From positions 7,867 to 30,793 of the forward strand of contig DBWJ01000047.1 of NCBI GenBank assembly GCA_002308955.1: DNA of 22,927 nucleotides, written 5' to 3'. The notes beneath the pieces are model-generated. The model saw nothing but the letters and a program-made list of their open reading frames with translations. It did no database searches and was not told the origin of the DNA. A program made the translations under genes and the position numbers. Origin of the DNA: Lachnoclostridium sp. UBA1241. Lineage in GTDB: Bacteria; Bacillota; Clostridia; Lachnospirales; Lachnospiraceae. Shown here in pieces: positions 13,912 through 21,449 of the stretch; positions within the stretch are counted from its first letter, which is position 1, and every line of letters begins with the position of its first letter.

Positions 13912-14934
13912 CTATTTAATCTCTACAACCCAGCCTTCGGGAGCTTCAATCTCACCCATCTGGATGCCGGTAAGCGTCTCACGAAGCTTCGTGCAGACAG
14001 GACCCATCTCGGTCATGCCGCTCGGCAGGAAGATCTCGTCGCCGTGGTTGTCGATGCAGCCGACCGGGGAGATAACCGCCGCGGTGCCGCACAGACCGCA
14101 CTCTGCGAAATCCTTGAGCTCTTCAACGAATACTTCACGCTCCTCAACCTGCATGCCGAGATAATGCTCTGCAACGTAGCAGAGGGAACGGCGGGTGATG
14201 GACGGAAGAATCGTAGAGGACTTCGGGGTAACGAGCTTGTTGTCCTTCGTAATGAAGATGAAGTTCGCACCGCCGGTCTCTTCAACCTTGGTACGGGTAG
14301 CAGCGTCAAGATACATGTTCTCGGCATATCCGAGCTCATGTGCCTCAACGATTGCGTAAAGGCTCATTGCGTAGTTAAGACCTGCCTTGATGTGGCCGGT
14401 TCCGTGAGGAGCCGCACGGTCGTAATCACATACGCGGATGCGAATCGGCTTAACGCCGCCCTTGAAGTAAGGGCCTACCGGGGTAACCAGGATACGGAAC
14501 ATATACTCGTCCGCGGGCTTAACGCCGATAACCGGGTTCGTACCCATCATGTAAGGACGGATGTAAAGGGTAGCGCCGCTTCCGAACGGCGGAACATAAT
14601 CGATATTGGCTTTAACGACTTCCTTCACGGCCTCGATGAACTTCTTCTCATCATAAGGCGGAATGCGGAGCCTTCTTGCGGAATCGGCAAGACGGGAAGC
14701 GTTCAGGTCGGGACGGAACGTAACCACGCGGCCGTCTTTCGTATGATATGCCTTCAGACCTTCGAAAACGGTCTGCGCGTACTGGAATACGCCTGCGCAC
14801 TCGTTCAAAACAACATTGGGGTCGGTAACGAGCTTGCCTTCCTCCCATGCGCCGTTCTTGTAGTTGGCAACGTAGCGGTAATCGGTTTCCATATAACCGA
14901 AGCCGAGCGATGACCAGTCAATGTTCTTACTCAT
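13912..14934 (-). CDS. ilvE: Branched-chain amino acid aminotransferase
   Basis: PLP enzyme exchanging amino groups between Leu/Ile/Val and 2-oxoglutarate. 340 residues from the ATG at 14934, preferred over an in-frame GTG at 14943 because that GTG is part of the ribosome site AGAGGTG. Seen: N-terminal MSKNIDWSSLGFGYMETDYR, VFEGLKAY, IRPYMMGT, the PLP-binding lysine in GTGHIKAGLNYAMSL (Lys183), EETGGANFIF and the CGTAAVISPVG segment. This is the long, eukaryotic/YwaA-like BCAT type and not the 310-residue E. coli type. A CGLC pair lies just before the TAAVISP strand, near but not at the place of the redox CXXC of human BCAT. It has a strong promoter of its own and a terminator. Confidence 0.95.
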   Translation of the reverse strand: MSKNIDWSSLGFGYMETDYRYVANYKNGAWEEGKLVTDPNVVLNECAGVFQYAQTVFEGLKAYHTKDGRVVTFRPDLNASRLADSARRLRIPPYDEKKFIEAVKEVVKANIDYVPPFGSGATLYIRPYMMGTNPVIGVKPADEYMFRILVTPVGPYFKGGVKPIRIRVCDYDRAAPHGTGHIKAGLNYAMSLYAIVEAHELGYAENMYLDAATRTKVEETGGANFIFITKDNKLVTPKSSTILPSITRRSLCYVAEHYLGMQVEEREVFVEELKDFAECGLCGTAAVISPVGCIDNHGDEIFLPSGMTEMGPVCTKLRETLTGIQMGEIEAPEGWVVEIK

Positions 14935-14979
14935 AAGCTTCACCTCTCAGTCAGTCTTTCGACGGAATATTTGCCATAA

Positions 14980-15008
14980 ATAATAACGCAAACGACGGCA
15001 TTATGCAA
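14980..15008 (-). promoter_or_regulatory. Sigma-A promoter of ilvE
   Basis: On the minus strand, TTGCAT (15003-15008), a 17-bp spacer and TATTAT (14980-14985). The start would be near 14973, giving a leader of about 39 nt, too short for a T-box, so no tRNA-sensing leader is present. Confidence 0.75.
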
Positions 15009-15151
15009 GGCTTTTTCGTCGATTCGGAAGGCTTTTCTCCCGACGGAAACGCATGAGCGTGTAATACTTCCGCTTTTTCCTCTTTTTATGCGGCGGAAAT
15101 CCCCGGGGTTATGCTACTAACAGATAAAAAGATGAAAACGGGGTGCTGCAG

Positions 15152-16636
15152 ATGAAACGTATCGGAATTGTCGGAATAATTACGGTTTTAATGATAGTCC
15201 TTTCCTCTTGCGGGAGAGAAGCAAAGCAGAGTACTTCGGCTACACCTACGGCGGTTACGCCGACAGTGGGTGTCGTGTCGGTGCCGGCGACCGTAACGGT
15301 AACGCCGACCGAGGCTGTAACGAAGGCACCGACCGAGGCACCGACGCAATGGCCTACGCCGACACTGGTACCGCCTGAGGGAAGAACCTCGGACAGCATT
15401 CGAGTAGCATTAATGTTCGGAGTTCGTATTACGGAGGAGGAGAATGCGGAAATCAACCGAATTCTTAAGGAAAAAGGACTCGGCTGCAGCGTGGAATTCG
15501 TTCCGGATTCGTATTGGTATATGGGAGATCAATGGGAAGCCTGGATTACGGAGTACGCTTCGGAATTCGATATTGCCTGTATCGGGAGCCGGAATGTGTG
15601 CAGTTACCCGCGGATACGCGAGTTTGCAAAGAAAAACTTCCTGCCCCTCGGGGAGTATCTGGAAACGGAAGAGGGAAGCATTCTGAAATCGACGTATTCG
15701 GCTGATGCGTGGAAAGGTACCGAAACGGACGGTGAAATCTATGCCGTACCGAATCTTACGCGGAACCGCAAGAGTGGCTTTATTGCGGTTCGCGATGAAT
15801 ACGTGTCGTATTTTACGGGTTTTGACGGAACCTATATGACACTCCGGAACATTTATGATAGAATCGGTAATGAGGAACTGCGGATGGTCGTCGATGTGAT
15901 GCCGGACGACACCCGGATTCTGATGCTGTCCGGTTATACGGTGCTGTGCGGCACGCTGTATGACGAAAAGACCGGAACTTGCGCTTCGCCGGAGGAGTTT
16001 ACGAAACGGCTTTATGAAATCTGCAGCCTCCTTCATCAGGATCTTAGTAACGGGGTACTGATAAACAAAGCCTTTGAGAAGGAAGTTTCGGCGGAAGTTC
16101 CTGAAGACGCGCTTGCATACATCTATTACGGAACGGAAACCCCGATGGAAGGTTATACGTTATTCCCGCTTCCCGCAGCCGCACAGGGGATGGATAATCC
16201 GGGAGCGTACGGAGTTCTCGCTTCCTGCCCGCGTAAGGAACTCGCGCTGCAGGCGCTTGCGTTATGCTTTTCCGACCCGAGGATAGCATCCATCCTGTGC
16301 CGGAAATCGACCTTTGTGGACTGGGATTGGGATGCCGAGACGGAATTGTGGAAGGAACAGCAAAAGATTGCAATGAATGACGAACCCGGCCGATTTGCCG
16401 GTTTTCGGCCGAAGTTTTCGGAGGAAGAATTGCAGTCGATTGAGTATCTGTATCAGTGTCTCCAGCTGATCGGAGACAGAATGTATCTGAGCAATGCGAG
16501 CAAAATCTGGTTTAATACGGATTATACCCCGAAGCAGGACGATATTCAGAAAGCGAAAGCCGCGGAGAAGTTTGTCCCGGGTGTCGAAGCGATGAACCGG
16601 GAACTCAAAAAGTATTTCGAAGAGAACGGAAATTAA
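15152..16636 (+). CDS. Lipoprotein A, extracellular solute-binding-protein-like, Thr/Pro-rich stalk
   Basis: Exported lipoprotein of 494 residues. The ATG at 15152 is chosen over an in-frame GTG at 15143; GGGGTG just upstream can serve as ribosome site. Seen: a type II signal peptide ending LSSC (Cys20), a long Thr/Pro/Val stalk (about 25-80, with APTEAPTQWPTPT), then a domain with the layout of ABC solute-binding proteins: EENAEINRILKEKG, FDIACIGS, FLPLGEYL, GEIYAVPNL and FTGFDGTYMTLRNIYDRIG. It is a paralogue of the protein at 17802-19271 (EINR(I/L)L, GFDGTY, CFSDP shared). No importer permease is encoded here; the sigma factor gene starts 21 bp downstream, so a sensory role is plausible. 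The 207-bp gap upstream, shared with ilvE, holds no clear promoter for this gene. Confidence 0.85.
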   Translation: MKRIGIVGIITVLMIVLSSCGREAKQSTSATPTAVTPTVGVVSVPATVTVTPTEAVTKAPTEAPTQWPTPTLVPPEGRTSDSIRVALMFGVRITEEENAEINRILKEKGLGCSVEFVPDSYWYMGDQWEAWITEYASEFDIACIGSRNVCSYPRIREFAKKNFLPLGEYLETEEGSILKSTYSADAWKGTETDGEIYAVPNLTRNRKSGFIAVRDEYVSYFTGFDGTYMTLRNIYDRIGNEELRMVVDVMPDDTRILMLSGYTVLCGTLYDEKTGTCASPEEFTKRLYEICSLLHQDLSNGVLINKAFEKEVSAEVPEDALAYIYYGTETPMEGYTLFPLPAAAQGMDNPGAYGVLASCPRKELALQALALCFSDPRIASILCRKSTFVDWDWDAETELWKEQQKIAMNDEPGRFAGFRPKFSEEELQSIEYLYQCLQLIGDRMYLSNASKIWFNTDYTPKQDDIQKAKAAEKFVPGVEAMNRELKKYFEENGN

Positions 16637-16657
16637 AACGGAGGAGGAAACGCACAG

Positions 16658-17218
16658 ATGGATAACGGCGCAGAGAATTATCGGCGTTTCCTCGAGGGCG
16701 ATAACGAAGGCCTTAAGGGGCTTGTGGATGAGTATTATAAGGGGCTGTGTCTTTACCTGAATCTGTTTTTACATAACCTTGATGACGCGGAGGAGACAGC
16801 CGAGGAAACGTTATTCATTTTGATAACGGAAAGGCCGGAATATAACGGAAGGTCAAGTTTCAAAACCTGGCTGTATGCGATCGGGAGGAATACGGCAATC
16901 AAGTATATCCGAAAGCGCTCCCGCGAGACGGCGGTACCGGAGCAGATCGGGGCGGAGAGCGCGGACGCGTCGGCGGAAGCGGAGCGGGAGGTGCTTAAAA
17001 GGGAACGTGACCGGCTGCTTCGAAAAGGTCTTGAGAACCTCCCGGAAGATTACCGGCAGGTTCTGTGGCTCCGCTATTACGAAGAAATGGATACGAAATC
17101 GATTGCCGGCGTGATGCATAAAACCGTGCACAGCGTCGAGCATCTGTTAAGGAGAGCGAAGGAAGCGCTCAGAAAGGAACTCGGAAAGGAGGGAATTACC
17201 GATGCGGAATTCGGATGA
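16658..17218 (+). CDS. ECF-type RNA polymerase sigma factor
   Basis: 186-residue sigma-70 family protein with only regions 2 and 4, typical of extracytoplasmic-function sigma factors. Region 2, about residues 20-88: LVDEYYKGLCLYLNLFL, DDAEETAEETLF, and the DNA-melting/-10 part RSSFKTWLYAIGRNTAIKYI. An acidic linker follows (about 90-115). Region 4, about 118-178: LENLPEDYRQVLWLRYYEEM, then the helix-turn-helix IAGVMHKTVHSVEHLLRRAKEAL. GAGGAGG (16641-16647) is the ribosome site. The 3' end overlaps the next gene by 17 nt, typical for a sigma/anti-sigma pair. Flanking lipoprotein genes are the likely regulon or sensors; the promoter motif it recognises could not be identified in this window. 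Confidence 0.93.
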   Translation: MDNGAENYRRFLEGDNEGLKGLVDEYYKGLCLYLNLFLHNLDDAEETAEETLFILITERPEYNGRSSFKTWLYAIGRNTAIKYIRKRSRETAVPEQIGAESADASAEAEREVLKRERDRLLRKGLENLPEDYRQVLWLRYYEEMDTKSIAGVMHKTVHSVEHLLRRAKEALRKELGKEGITDAEFG

Positions 17219-17765
17219 AGTTTATAAGAGATTACTGGAACGGGCGGAAGCCTATAAAAAGGAGCACCCCGAAGCGCCGAAGCGCGGCGGTTCCCGCCTT
17301 CGCGTTGCTTTGTTGATTGCGGGAGCTTTGCTGATCTGTATTGCGGCGTTGCTAGTCCGGAACCGTCTGTTATCCGGCAAAGAAACGCCGTCAACGTCCG
17401 GGGAGCGGATTTCGGAGGTTGTAAAGCAACCGGAGACCGAGACGCCGAGCCCTACGGCAGAACAGGTCCGCTATACCGATTACGCGAAAACGGAACTTTC
17501 CGAAGACGGACATACCGTCAGCGTTACGACGGCGAATACGGATCCGACGATTACCGCGAGCGTGACGGTTTCCTACGGTTACATCGATCTTAATAAAGAG
17601 CTGTACTTTGTTCAGACGGAGGAGTGTGAAAGCTCCGGAGGTACGGCAGAGGTTACGATTAACTTAAGTGATACGGAGGAGTTGGTCCGAATCGAGTCGG
17701 AGCACCGGCTTTATTCGAACGGCGAATGTTTAAGTGAACAGGAAACGGTTTATTATTCCGAGTAA
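17202..17765 (+). CDS. Putative membrane anti-sigma factor
   Basis: 187-residue single-pass membrane protein. Start at 17202, 8 nt after AAAGGAGGG (17186-17193), inside the end of the sigma gene. Seen: a short, charged cytoplasmic N-terminus (about 33 residues, MRNSDEVYKRLLERAEAYKK), one membrane helix (about 34-53), a Glu/Thr/Pro/Ser linker and an extracellular domain of about 110 residues rich in beta-strand patterns with two Cys. The anti-sigma role is inferred from overlap with the ECF gene and from topology; no known zinc-type HxxxCxxC anti-sigma motif is present, and the cytoplasmic part is shorter than in most anti-sigma factors. The outer domain resembles no family I can name. Confidence 0.6.
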   Translation: MRNSDEVYKRLLERAEAYKKEHPEAPKRGGSRLRVALLIAGALLICIAALLVRNRLLSGKETPSTSGERISEVVKQPETETPSPTAEQVRYTDYAKTELSEDGHTVSVTTANTDPTITASVTVSYGYIDLNKELYFVQTEECESSGGTAEVTINLSDTEELVRIESEHRLYSNGECLSEQETVYYSE

Positions 17766-17801
17766 GGGCCTGTCTGTAAGATTGACGGAGAGGAGAATCT
17801 C

Positions 17802-19271
17802 ATGAAGCACAAGTATACACTATATATAGGAATTCTGATGATTACGCTGTTGCTTTCTGCCTGCGGAAAGGCAGGCAACAGAGAAGCTTCCGCAACGCCC
17901 CCCGTGGCGGAACCGACAGAGGAAATTACCGGCCCGACGCCGGACATTACCGCTACATTGACACCGACGCCTACGTTGACGCCGACCCCTGTGGTAACCC
18001 ACACACCGACCCCTTCGCCGGTACTTACGCCTTCAGAGAAGCCGGAGACGATAAGATGGGTTAACACCTTCCTAAGAGGGCCGAACAAGGAGGAACAGGC
18101 GGAGATTAACCGGCTGTTGCAGGAGAAAGGTATTAATTGTGAGATTGTTTTTTATGATTATAAGGGAGAAATCGGAAAAGATTACCGCAAATGGGTAGAT
18201 GCCCAGGTCGGCGGCAAACTCGATATCATCAATTCGCAGGCCTGGTCGAACAATACGGATGAACTCGCATTTATCCGGGATTATATGACAGACCTTACGG
18301 ATTATATGAAGACCGAGGAGGGACAGAAGCTGTATCAGGCATATGCCCCGATGGACTGGGACAAACTCCGGATAGACGGAAAGATTTACTCGGTTCAGAG
18401 CATGACGACGCTGTCACACCGTTATTGGGGCGTTTACCTTTCCGTAGACGACGCGTATCTTGACTATTTCGAAGGGTTCGACGGAACATATCGTGACCTC
18501 CGCCGCATCTACGATGAGATCGGTGACAACAGTCTTGTTCTGCAGATGGATTCTTTTGATCCGGAAATTCTCTACGCATGTCTCGGGCTTCAGTGTTTCC
18601 GGAACGTTCCCTATGATGCCGAAGCGGATCGATTCATTTCTCCGGCTGATTTGGGCGAAGACCTGAACGGACTTATGGATGACTTATACCGGGATATTGA
18701 GAATGGGATGGTTAAAGCTCCGTTCGGTGAAGAAACGGTTTCGGAGCATGTGCTGGCGGAAATTTACTATGGTGACCGGCCGAAACGGGAAGGCTATACC
18801 GATATCCTGATTCAGGAGGATTTCGGAAAGAAGTCGTACTGGTTTTCCTACGGAATCGGAAAGAATTCCACGAAGAAAGACATGGCATTTGTCGTGCTTG
18901 CAACATGCTTTTCGGACCCGGAAATCTCGGCAATTCTTCGAAAGCCTGTGGGAGAGGACAGTTATTGGGACGAGGATTATGATTGGGAGGAACGGATGGA
19001 ACGTGTCGCGGATATCGACATTACGAGCGGCACATTGTACGGCTTCGGTTTCGTGCCTCCGGACGGGAAGGAGTCTTTTTATTCGAATGAAACGGAAAGA
19101 ATCGGTAAGACTCTTCGGGATAATCTGTTCTATCACAAAATGAGAACAGAGCGCGTTTTGAATCCGAACCGTAACCGTGACGTGGCGGGGTCGCTGAGCA
19201 ATACCTACCTCGAAGAGCTTATCGTGGAGATGAACCGCCAGCTTAAGGAATTTCGAAAGAAACAGAAATGA
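17802..19271 (+). CDS. Lipoprotein B, solute-binding-protein-like, paralogue of lipoprotein A
   Basis: 489 residues, secreted and lipid-anchored. Signal peptide ends LLSAC (Cys21), then a Thr/Pro stalk (about 35-80, e.g. TPTPTLTPTPVVTHTPTPSP). The main domain parallels lipoprotein A along its length: EEQAEINRLLQEKGINCEI, FEGFDGTYRDLRRIYDEIG and LATCFSDPEISAIL match its EENAEINRILKEKG, FTGFDGTYMTLRNIYDRIG and LALCFSDPRIASIL. GGAGAGGAG serves as ribosome site; only 36 bp separate it from the putative anti-sigma gene. The duplication flanks the sigma/anti-sigma pair, one copy on each side. The ligand is unknown; many aromatic residues (YWGVYLS, DSYWDEDYDWEE) would fit sugar or peptide binding, which is inference. 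Confidence 0.85.
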   Translation: MKHKYTLYIGILMITLLLSACGKAGNREASATPPVAEPTEEITGPTPDITATLTPTPTLTPTPVVTHTPTPSPVLTPSEKPETIRWVNTFLRGPNKEEQAEINRLLQEKGINCEIVFYDYKGEIGKDYRKWVDAQVGGKLDIINSQAWSNNTDELAFIRDYMTDLTDYMKTEEGQKLYQAYAPMDWDKLRIDGKIYSVQSMTTLSHRYWGVYLSVDDAYLDYFEGFDGTYRDLRRIYDEIGDNSLVLQMDSFDPEILYACLGLQCFRNVPYDAEADRFISPADLGEDLNGLMDDLYRDIENGMVKAPFGEETVSEHVLAEIYYGDRPKREGYTDILIQEDFGKKSYWFSYGIGKNSTKKDMAFVVLATCFSDPEISAILRKPVGEDSYWDEDYDWEERMERVADIDITSGTLYGFGFVPPDGKESFYSNETERIGKTLRDNLFYHKMRTERVLNPNRNRDVAGSLSNTYLEELIVEMNRQLKEFRKKQK

Positions 19272-19335
19272 ACCATTTGATCATCCGTGACATAATACTT
19301 TTGAAACCACTCATGAAACGGGGAGGAAACGGAGC

Positions 19336-20610
19336 ATGAAACGATATCGCATAGTTGCGCTTATATTGATTCTTATAATGAGCCTGACCGCCTGCGGGAA
19401 GAAGGCCGGGGAAACGGGACAGGAGAACGATGCAGGGCAGCCTTCGGCGGCAAATGCTACGGGTGACGCGGGATTCTACTGCAGTTCGTTTTTGGGAAAT
19501 AACGGATTCGCGACGGAGAATTTTGCGCTGTATCACAGTAACCACGGGCGCCTGCAGATTTTCGACGTTGCGACCGGGACCGATATTGTATACTGTTTCG
19601 ACGCGGGCTGTGAGCATAAACAGGCGAAAAGAGACCCCATGACCGGAGAGAAGATTACGCAGGGATGTATTGCGTATGAGATTTCGAGTAACCCGGTCAT
19701 GATGAAAGGGGATAACCTGTACTTTCTTACGGACACCGGCGAGGTGATGCAGTCGGACCGCCAGGGCGAGAACCGGAAGCTGATCGGACGGGTTCCCCCT
19801 TATATGGCCTATGGCTTCGGAGATGTGTTCTTCTCGGAGGACGCGCTCTTTGAGTATTATGTTACCGACCAGGAAATTGTTGAAGTAAAGGACGAGGACG
19901 GCAATTCACAGTGGATGGTGGGGGACTTCAAGGATAAGAGTACGTGCATCATCGAGCGGGTGAGTCTCACCGACGGATCGTCTAAGGAGATATTCTCGGT
20001 TGAAGAGTATAACGCGCGAATCTCCGAACGGGATATTCGCGGCGACCATCTGTATTTCGTCTACTTCTACCTGGATTGCCCTTTCATCGGACCGAATCTC
20101 GAAACCTACGGACTCGACATTGCGATTCCGGAGTGGCTTACTGTGGAGAACTACTGGGAGGAAATGCCGAAGCACCAGTGGATCGACATATACGACTATA
20201 ACATCAAGACCGACGAGCTCCGCGTTATCCTTAAGGGAGTTCCGGCGGAACCGGCGATTTTCTGCAAGGATTTCTTCGCCGTGGCCGACCGGGACGGGAC
20301 AACTAAACTGTACCGTTATGACGGGGAGCTGTTCCGCACCCTTCCGTTCAAGATGCATAAGGGCGTACGTTCCGACAGCGGTCTCGTCTGTGTCGGCGAG
20401 ACCCAGGAGGAATACCTTCTGATTGACGAGAACACCGGAGAGACGCTTAAGAAGACGACGGTTCCCTACTCGGACTTCCTTCCGGAGGTCATCATCGGCG
20501 GGAGCTGCTACGGAATGAAGGACGGCCGGGGAGCGGGCTACCTGCCTGCGGACGCATTCTGGGCCGGCGACATCTCGAAGGCGGTGGCGTTCAAATATGA
20601 AGAAGAGTGA
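19336..20610 (+). CDS. Lipoprotein C, beta-propeller-like, cysteine-containing
   Basis: 424 residues. Type II signal peptide ending SLTAC (Cys20). After a short polar stalk the sequence has repeated strand-turn units such as GDNLYFLTDTGEV, GDHLYFVYFYLD, TKLYRYDGELF and EYLLIDENTGETL, as in multi-bladed propellers (DUF5050-like lipoproteins). Early in the domain lies CFDAGCEHK ... GCIAY, a Cys/His cluster seen in many clostridial lipoproteins of this type. It is unrelated to lipoproteins A and B. GGGGAGG near 19320 is the ribosome site; the 64-bp gap before it shows no clear promoter or terminator, so it is probably co-transcribed with lipoprotein B. Ligand and role unknown; the family assignment is from pattern only. 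Confidence 0.75.
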   Translation: MKRYRIVALILILIMSLTACGKKAGETGQENDAGQPSAANATGDAGFYCSSFLGNNGFATENFALYHSNHGRLQIFDVATGTDIVYCFDAGCEHKQAKRDPMTGEKITQGCIAYEISSNPVMMKGDNLYFLTDTGEVMQSDRQGENRKLIGRVPPYMAYGFGDVFFSEDALFEYYVTDQEIVEVKDEDGNSQWMVGDFKDKSTCIIERVSLTDGSSKEIFSVEEYNARISERDIRGDHLYFVYFYLDCPFIGPNLETYGLDIAIPEWLTVENYWEEMPKHQWIDIYDYNIKTDELRVILKGVPAEPAIFCKDFFAVADRDGTTKLYRYDGELFRTLPFKMHKGVRSDSGLVCVGETQEEYLLIDENTGETLKKTTVPYSDFLPEVIIGGSCYGMKDGRGAGYLPADAFWAGDISKAVAFKYEEE

Positions 20611-20616
20611 TTCTCC

Positions 20617-20645
20617 TTGCGCATCCGTGCGGAAAATGCTACAAT
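20617..20645 (+). promoter_or_regulatory. Promoter of the ABC transporter operon, extended -10
   Basis: TTGCGC (20617-20622), 17-bp spacer, TACAAT (20640-20645) preceded by TGC, i.e. an extended -10. The start near 20652 lies 69 nt before the ATPase ATG. The leader contains a GC hairpin, GCCGCC (20663-20668) with GGCGGC (20685-20690). Confidence 0.75.
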
Positions 20646-20720
20646 AATTCTAATAACTCCGAGCCGCCGGGCATTTGGGAAACGGGCGGCAAAGACGTGT
20701 GCGGAAGGGACAGGAAAGTT

Positions 20721-21449
20721 ATGGAACTGAAAACGACGGATCTGACGAAAGATTACGGAAAGAAGCGGGCGCTGGATGCGTTCTCCTATACGTTTGAACC
20801 CGGAATCTACGGACTGCTCGGGCCGAACGGCGCCGGCAAGTCCACTCTGATGGGCATTCTGACCACCGGCCTTAAGGCGACGAGCGGTAAGGTGACATGG
20901 GACGGAGAGGACATCGTTTCCATGGGGAAGAACTACCGCGCCTTGATCGGCTTTATGCCGCAGCAGCAGCGGATTTATGAGGATTTTACGCTGATGCGGT
21001 TCTTGTACTACATTGCTTCGTTAAAGGGAAAGAAGAAGCAGGAGGTCGAAGCCGAGATTGAGGACATCATCAAAAGCGTTAACCTCTGGGAAGTCCGGAA
21101 CGACCCGATCGGCACGTATTCGGGCGGTATGAAGCAGCGTACCCTGCTTGCGCAGGCGATGGTCGGAAACCCGTCGATTCTGATCATGGACGAGCCGACG
21201 GTGGGCCTTGATCCGAAGGAGCGGGTACACTTCCGGGAGCTCGTATCGAAGGTTTCGAAGGATAAGATTGTCATCATCGCAACGCATATCGTAAGCGACC
21301 TCGAGAAGCTCGCGAGCGAGATCATCTTTTTAAATCACGGGAAGATTATCGAGAGCGGAAAGCTCGGGGAGCTTTATGAGAAGTACGGCGGCACTTCCGA
21401 GCCGTCGGTGGAATCGATTTACATGAGTCTGGGGATGGAGAGTAAATAA
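20721..21449 (+). CDS. ABC transporter ATP-binding protein (ABC-2/exporter type)
   Basis: 242 residues; powers the membrane protein encoded next. Start at 20721: AGGAAAG precedes it and the predicted transcription start (about 20652) rules out the in-frame upstream ATG at 20607. Seen: Walker A GPNGAGKST (34-42), Q-loop in MPQQQ (80-82), signature YSGGMKQR (133-140), Walker B ILIMDEP (153-159) with the D-loop VGLDP, and the switch His in ATHIVSD (His189). The short, single-domain type with SGGMKQR is typical of drug, lantibiotic or lipid exporters (CcmA-like) and not of importers. Its stop codon overlaps the permease start by 1 nt. Substrate unknown. Confidence 0.93.
   Translation: MELKTTDLTKDYGKKRALDAFSYTFEPGIYGLLGPNGAGKSTLMGILTTGLKATSGKVTWDGEDIVSMGKNYRALIGFMPQQQRIYEDFTLMRFLYYIASLKGKKKQEVEAEIEDIIKSVNLWEVRNDPIGTYSGGMKQRTLLAQAMVGNPSILIMDEPTVGLDPKERVHFRELVSKVSKDKIVIIATHIVSDLEKLASEIIFLNHGKIIESGKLGELYEKYGGTSEPSVESIYMSLGMESK

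Noticed and set aside
13405..14913. 502-codon open frame on the plus strand
   Set aside because: It is antisense to folA and ilvE, which have clear family motifs and ribosome sites; the translated product has no recognisable domain.
14944..15151. CGACGGAA direct repeat (14960-14967 and 15041-15048) and an ECF-type promoter for lipoprotein A
   Set aside because: Two 8-mers in 200 bp are weak evidence, and no GGAAC/CGT pair at 16-17 bp spacing could be found.
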